Of a stretch of 64,000 nt of DNA, positions 63,248 through 64,000 are shown piece after piece. Source of the DNA: Bacteroidaceae bacterium (GTDB lineage: Bacteria; Bacteroidota; Bacteroidia; Bacteroidales; Bacteroidaceae); assembly GCA_024398665.1 (NCBI GenBank), contig JAKSIS010000003.1:1-64000 (forward strand). Direction: 5' to 3'. Below the pieces are notes generated by a model, which searched no databases, was not told where the DNA came from, and saw only the letters and a list, made by a program, of their open reading frames with translations. The position numbers were made by a program, and so were the translations under genes. Within the stretch, counting starts at the first letter, position 1, and each line of letters begins with the position of its first letter.

Positions 63248-64000
63248 ATGGCAACATTACAGAAAATCAGAAGCAAAGGACCACTGCTTCTTATCGTTAT
63301 CGGCCTGGCTATGCTGGCCTTCATCCTTGGTGACGCATGGAAGATTATCCGTCCGAATCAGGGTGTTCAGTATGTAGGTGAAATTGACGGAGAGTCAATA
63401 TCGGCTATGGATTATCAGGCTGAAGTTGAAAACTACACTGAAGTGGTGAAGTTTGAACTTGGAACCAATGATCTTACTGAAGAGCAGAACGCAGCCATAA
63501 AGGACGAAGTCTGGAGCATCATGGTCCGCCGCAAGATCCTTGAGAAGGAAGCCGGCGCAATAGGTCTGACAGTCACTGACGCTGAAGTCCGTGACGTGAT
63601 AGAAAAGGGTACAGACCCCATTCTTTCCAACACTCCGTTCAATGATGCCAACGGCAAGTTCGACGTTGATTACCTGAAGCAGTTCATTGCATACTATGAT
63701 GCGATTGATCCTTCAGAAATGTCAGCACAGGAATATGCTAGCATTGCCAGCGCATACAAGTACTGGCTCTTCATTGAAGACAACATCAAGTCAAGCCTTC
63801 TCTACAGCAAGTACGTGTCACTGGTGACAGCCGGAATCAAGTCCAACCCCATTGCATCAAAGAATGCGTATGAGACCCGCACTAAGCGCACTGATGTCCT
63901 GCTGGCTTCAATTCCTTACTCATCAATTCCTGATTCTGCAGTAAAGGTGACATCGGCTGACATCAAGAAGATGTATGCTGAAAACAAGGAAATGCTGTTC
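63248..64000 (+). CDS. ppiD: periplasmic folding chaperone/prolyl isomerase PpiD-like (cut by window end)
   Basis: The first 251 residues are visible and the frame is open to the end of the window. The N-terminus MATLQKIRSKGPLLLIVIGL is a membrane anchor, followed by a SurA-type chaperone region: YVGEIDGESISAMDYQAEVE, EVWSIMVRRKILEKEAGAIG and LTVTDAEVRDVI. The parvulin isomerase domain would lie beyond the edge. PpiD helps outer-membrane proteins emerging from the Sec channel to fold, which fits the envelope genes before it. Confidence 0.9.
   Translation, partial: MATLQKIRSKGPLLLIVIGLAMLAFILGDAWKIIRPNQGVQYVGEIDGESISAMDYQAEVENYTEVVKFELGTNDLTEEQNAAIKDEVWSIMVRRKILEKEAGAIGLTVTDAEVRDVIEKGTDPILSNTPFNDANGKFDVDYLKQFIAYYDAIDPSEMSAQEYASIASAYKYWLFIEDNIKSSLLYSKYVSLVTAGIKSNPIASKNAYETRTKRTDVLLASIPYSSIPDSAVKVTSADIKKMYAENKEMLF

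Overview
The window looks like a Bacteroidales chromosome, closest in flavour to Prevotella or a related gut/rumen genus. Evidence: a hybrid two-component regulator beside glycan-degrading enzymes, many Bacteroidetes-type promoters (TAnnTTTG at -7), AsnA, a class II ribonucleotide reductase, Bacteroidetes LptC/LptD and DUF4105 proteins, and secreted proteins ending in a YxLNG...GKK tail. Coding density is high and nearly every gene is intact. The first ~14 kb is visibly poorer in G+C than the rest.

Region 1 (1-18.3 kb) is a galactoglucomannan/beta-mannan utilisation locus without SusC/SusD. After a terminator, a probable transposase remnant and an array of four inverted 13-mers comes a minus-strand hybrid two-component sensor-regulator. 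Divergent from it are a GH26 mannanase lipoprotein, a 1253-residue secreted protein of unknown function, a GH36 alpha-galactosidase, a second GH26, a GH130 phosphorylase, a GPH-type sugar symporter and a GH94 cellobiose phosphorylase. Together they could cut (galacto)glucomannan outside the cytoplasm, import disaccharides and phosphorolyse them inside. A frameshifted relic of a secreted-protein C-terminal tail follows GH94.

Region 2 (18.3-28 kb, minus strand) is housekeeping: folB, nrdJ, dnaA, then a three-gene operon of a DUF6057 membrane protein, a beta-propeller lipoprotein with one CxxCH haem motif, and a cell-wall amidase.

Region 3 (28-37.6 kb) has a GH2 beta-galactosidase with a coupled HD hydrolase, LptD, asnA, ung and a CDF cation transporter. 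Region 4 (37.6-45 kb) is the most unusual part: a surface lipoprotein, then an ECF sigma factor overlapping an anti-sigma-like membrane protein fused to DUF4419, an orphan secreted protein, and a second, secreted DUF4419 protein that ends in a TonB-plug-like segment and shares its stop codon with a converging tRNA-Arg(CCG).

Region 5 (45-53.3 kb) holds an outer-membrane barrel protein, a GH97 enzyme, a glutamine-rich lipoprotein, then lysS-gpsA-pgi-HAD. A cluster of hairpins separates these from Region 6 (53.3-57.9 kb, minus): aroC, a SlyD-type prolyl isomerase, and a large fusion of a DUF4105 (Lnb-like lipoprotein N-acyltransferase) module to an apparently degenerate alkaline phosphatase module. 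Region 7 (57.9-64 kb) is an envelope-biogenesis run: coaX, an outer-membrane protein, a TPR protein, lptC, a CNNM/CBS protein and a ppiD-like chaperone cut by the window end.

All calls come from reading the sequence and recalled family knowledge; no searches were run.
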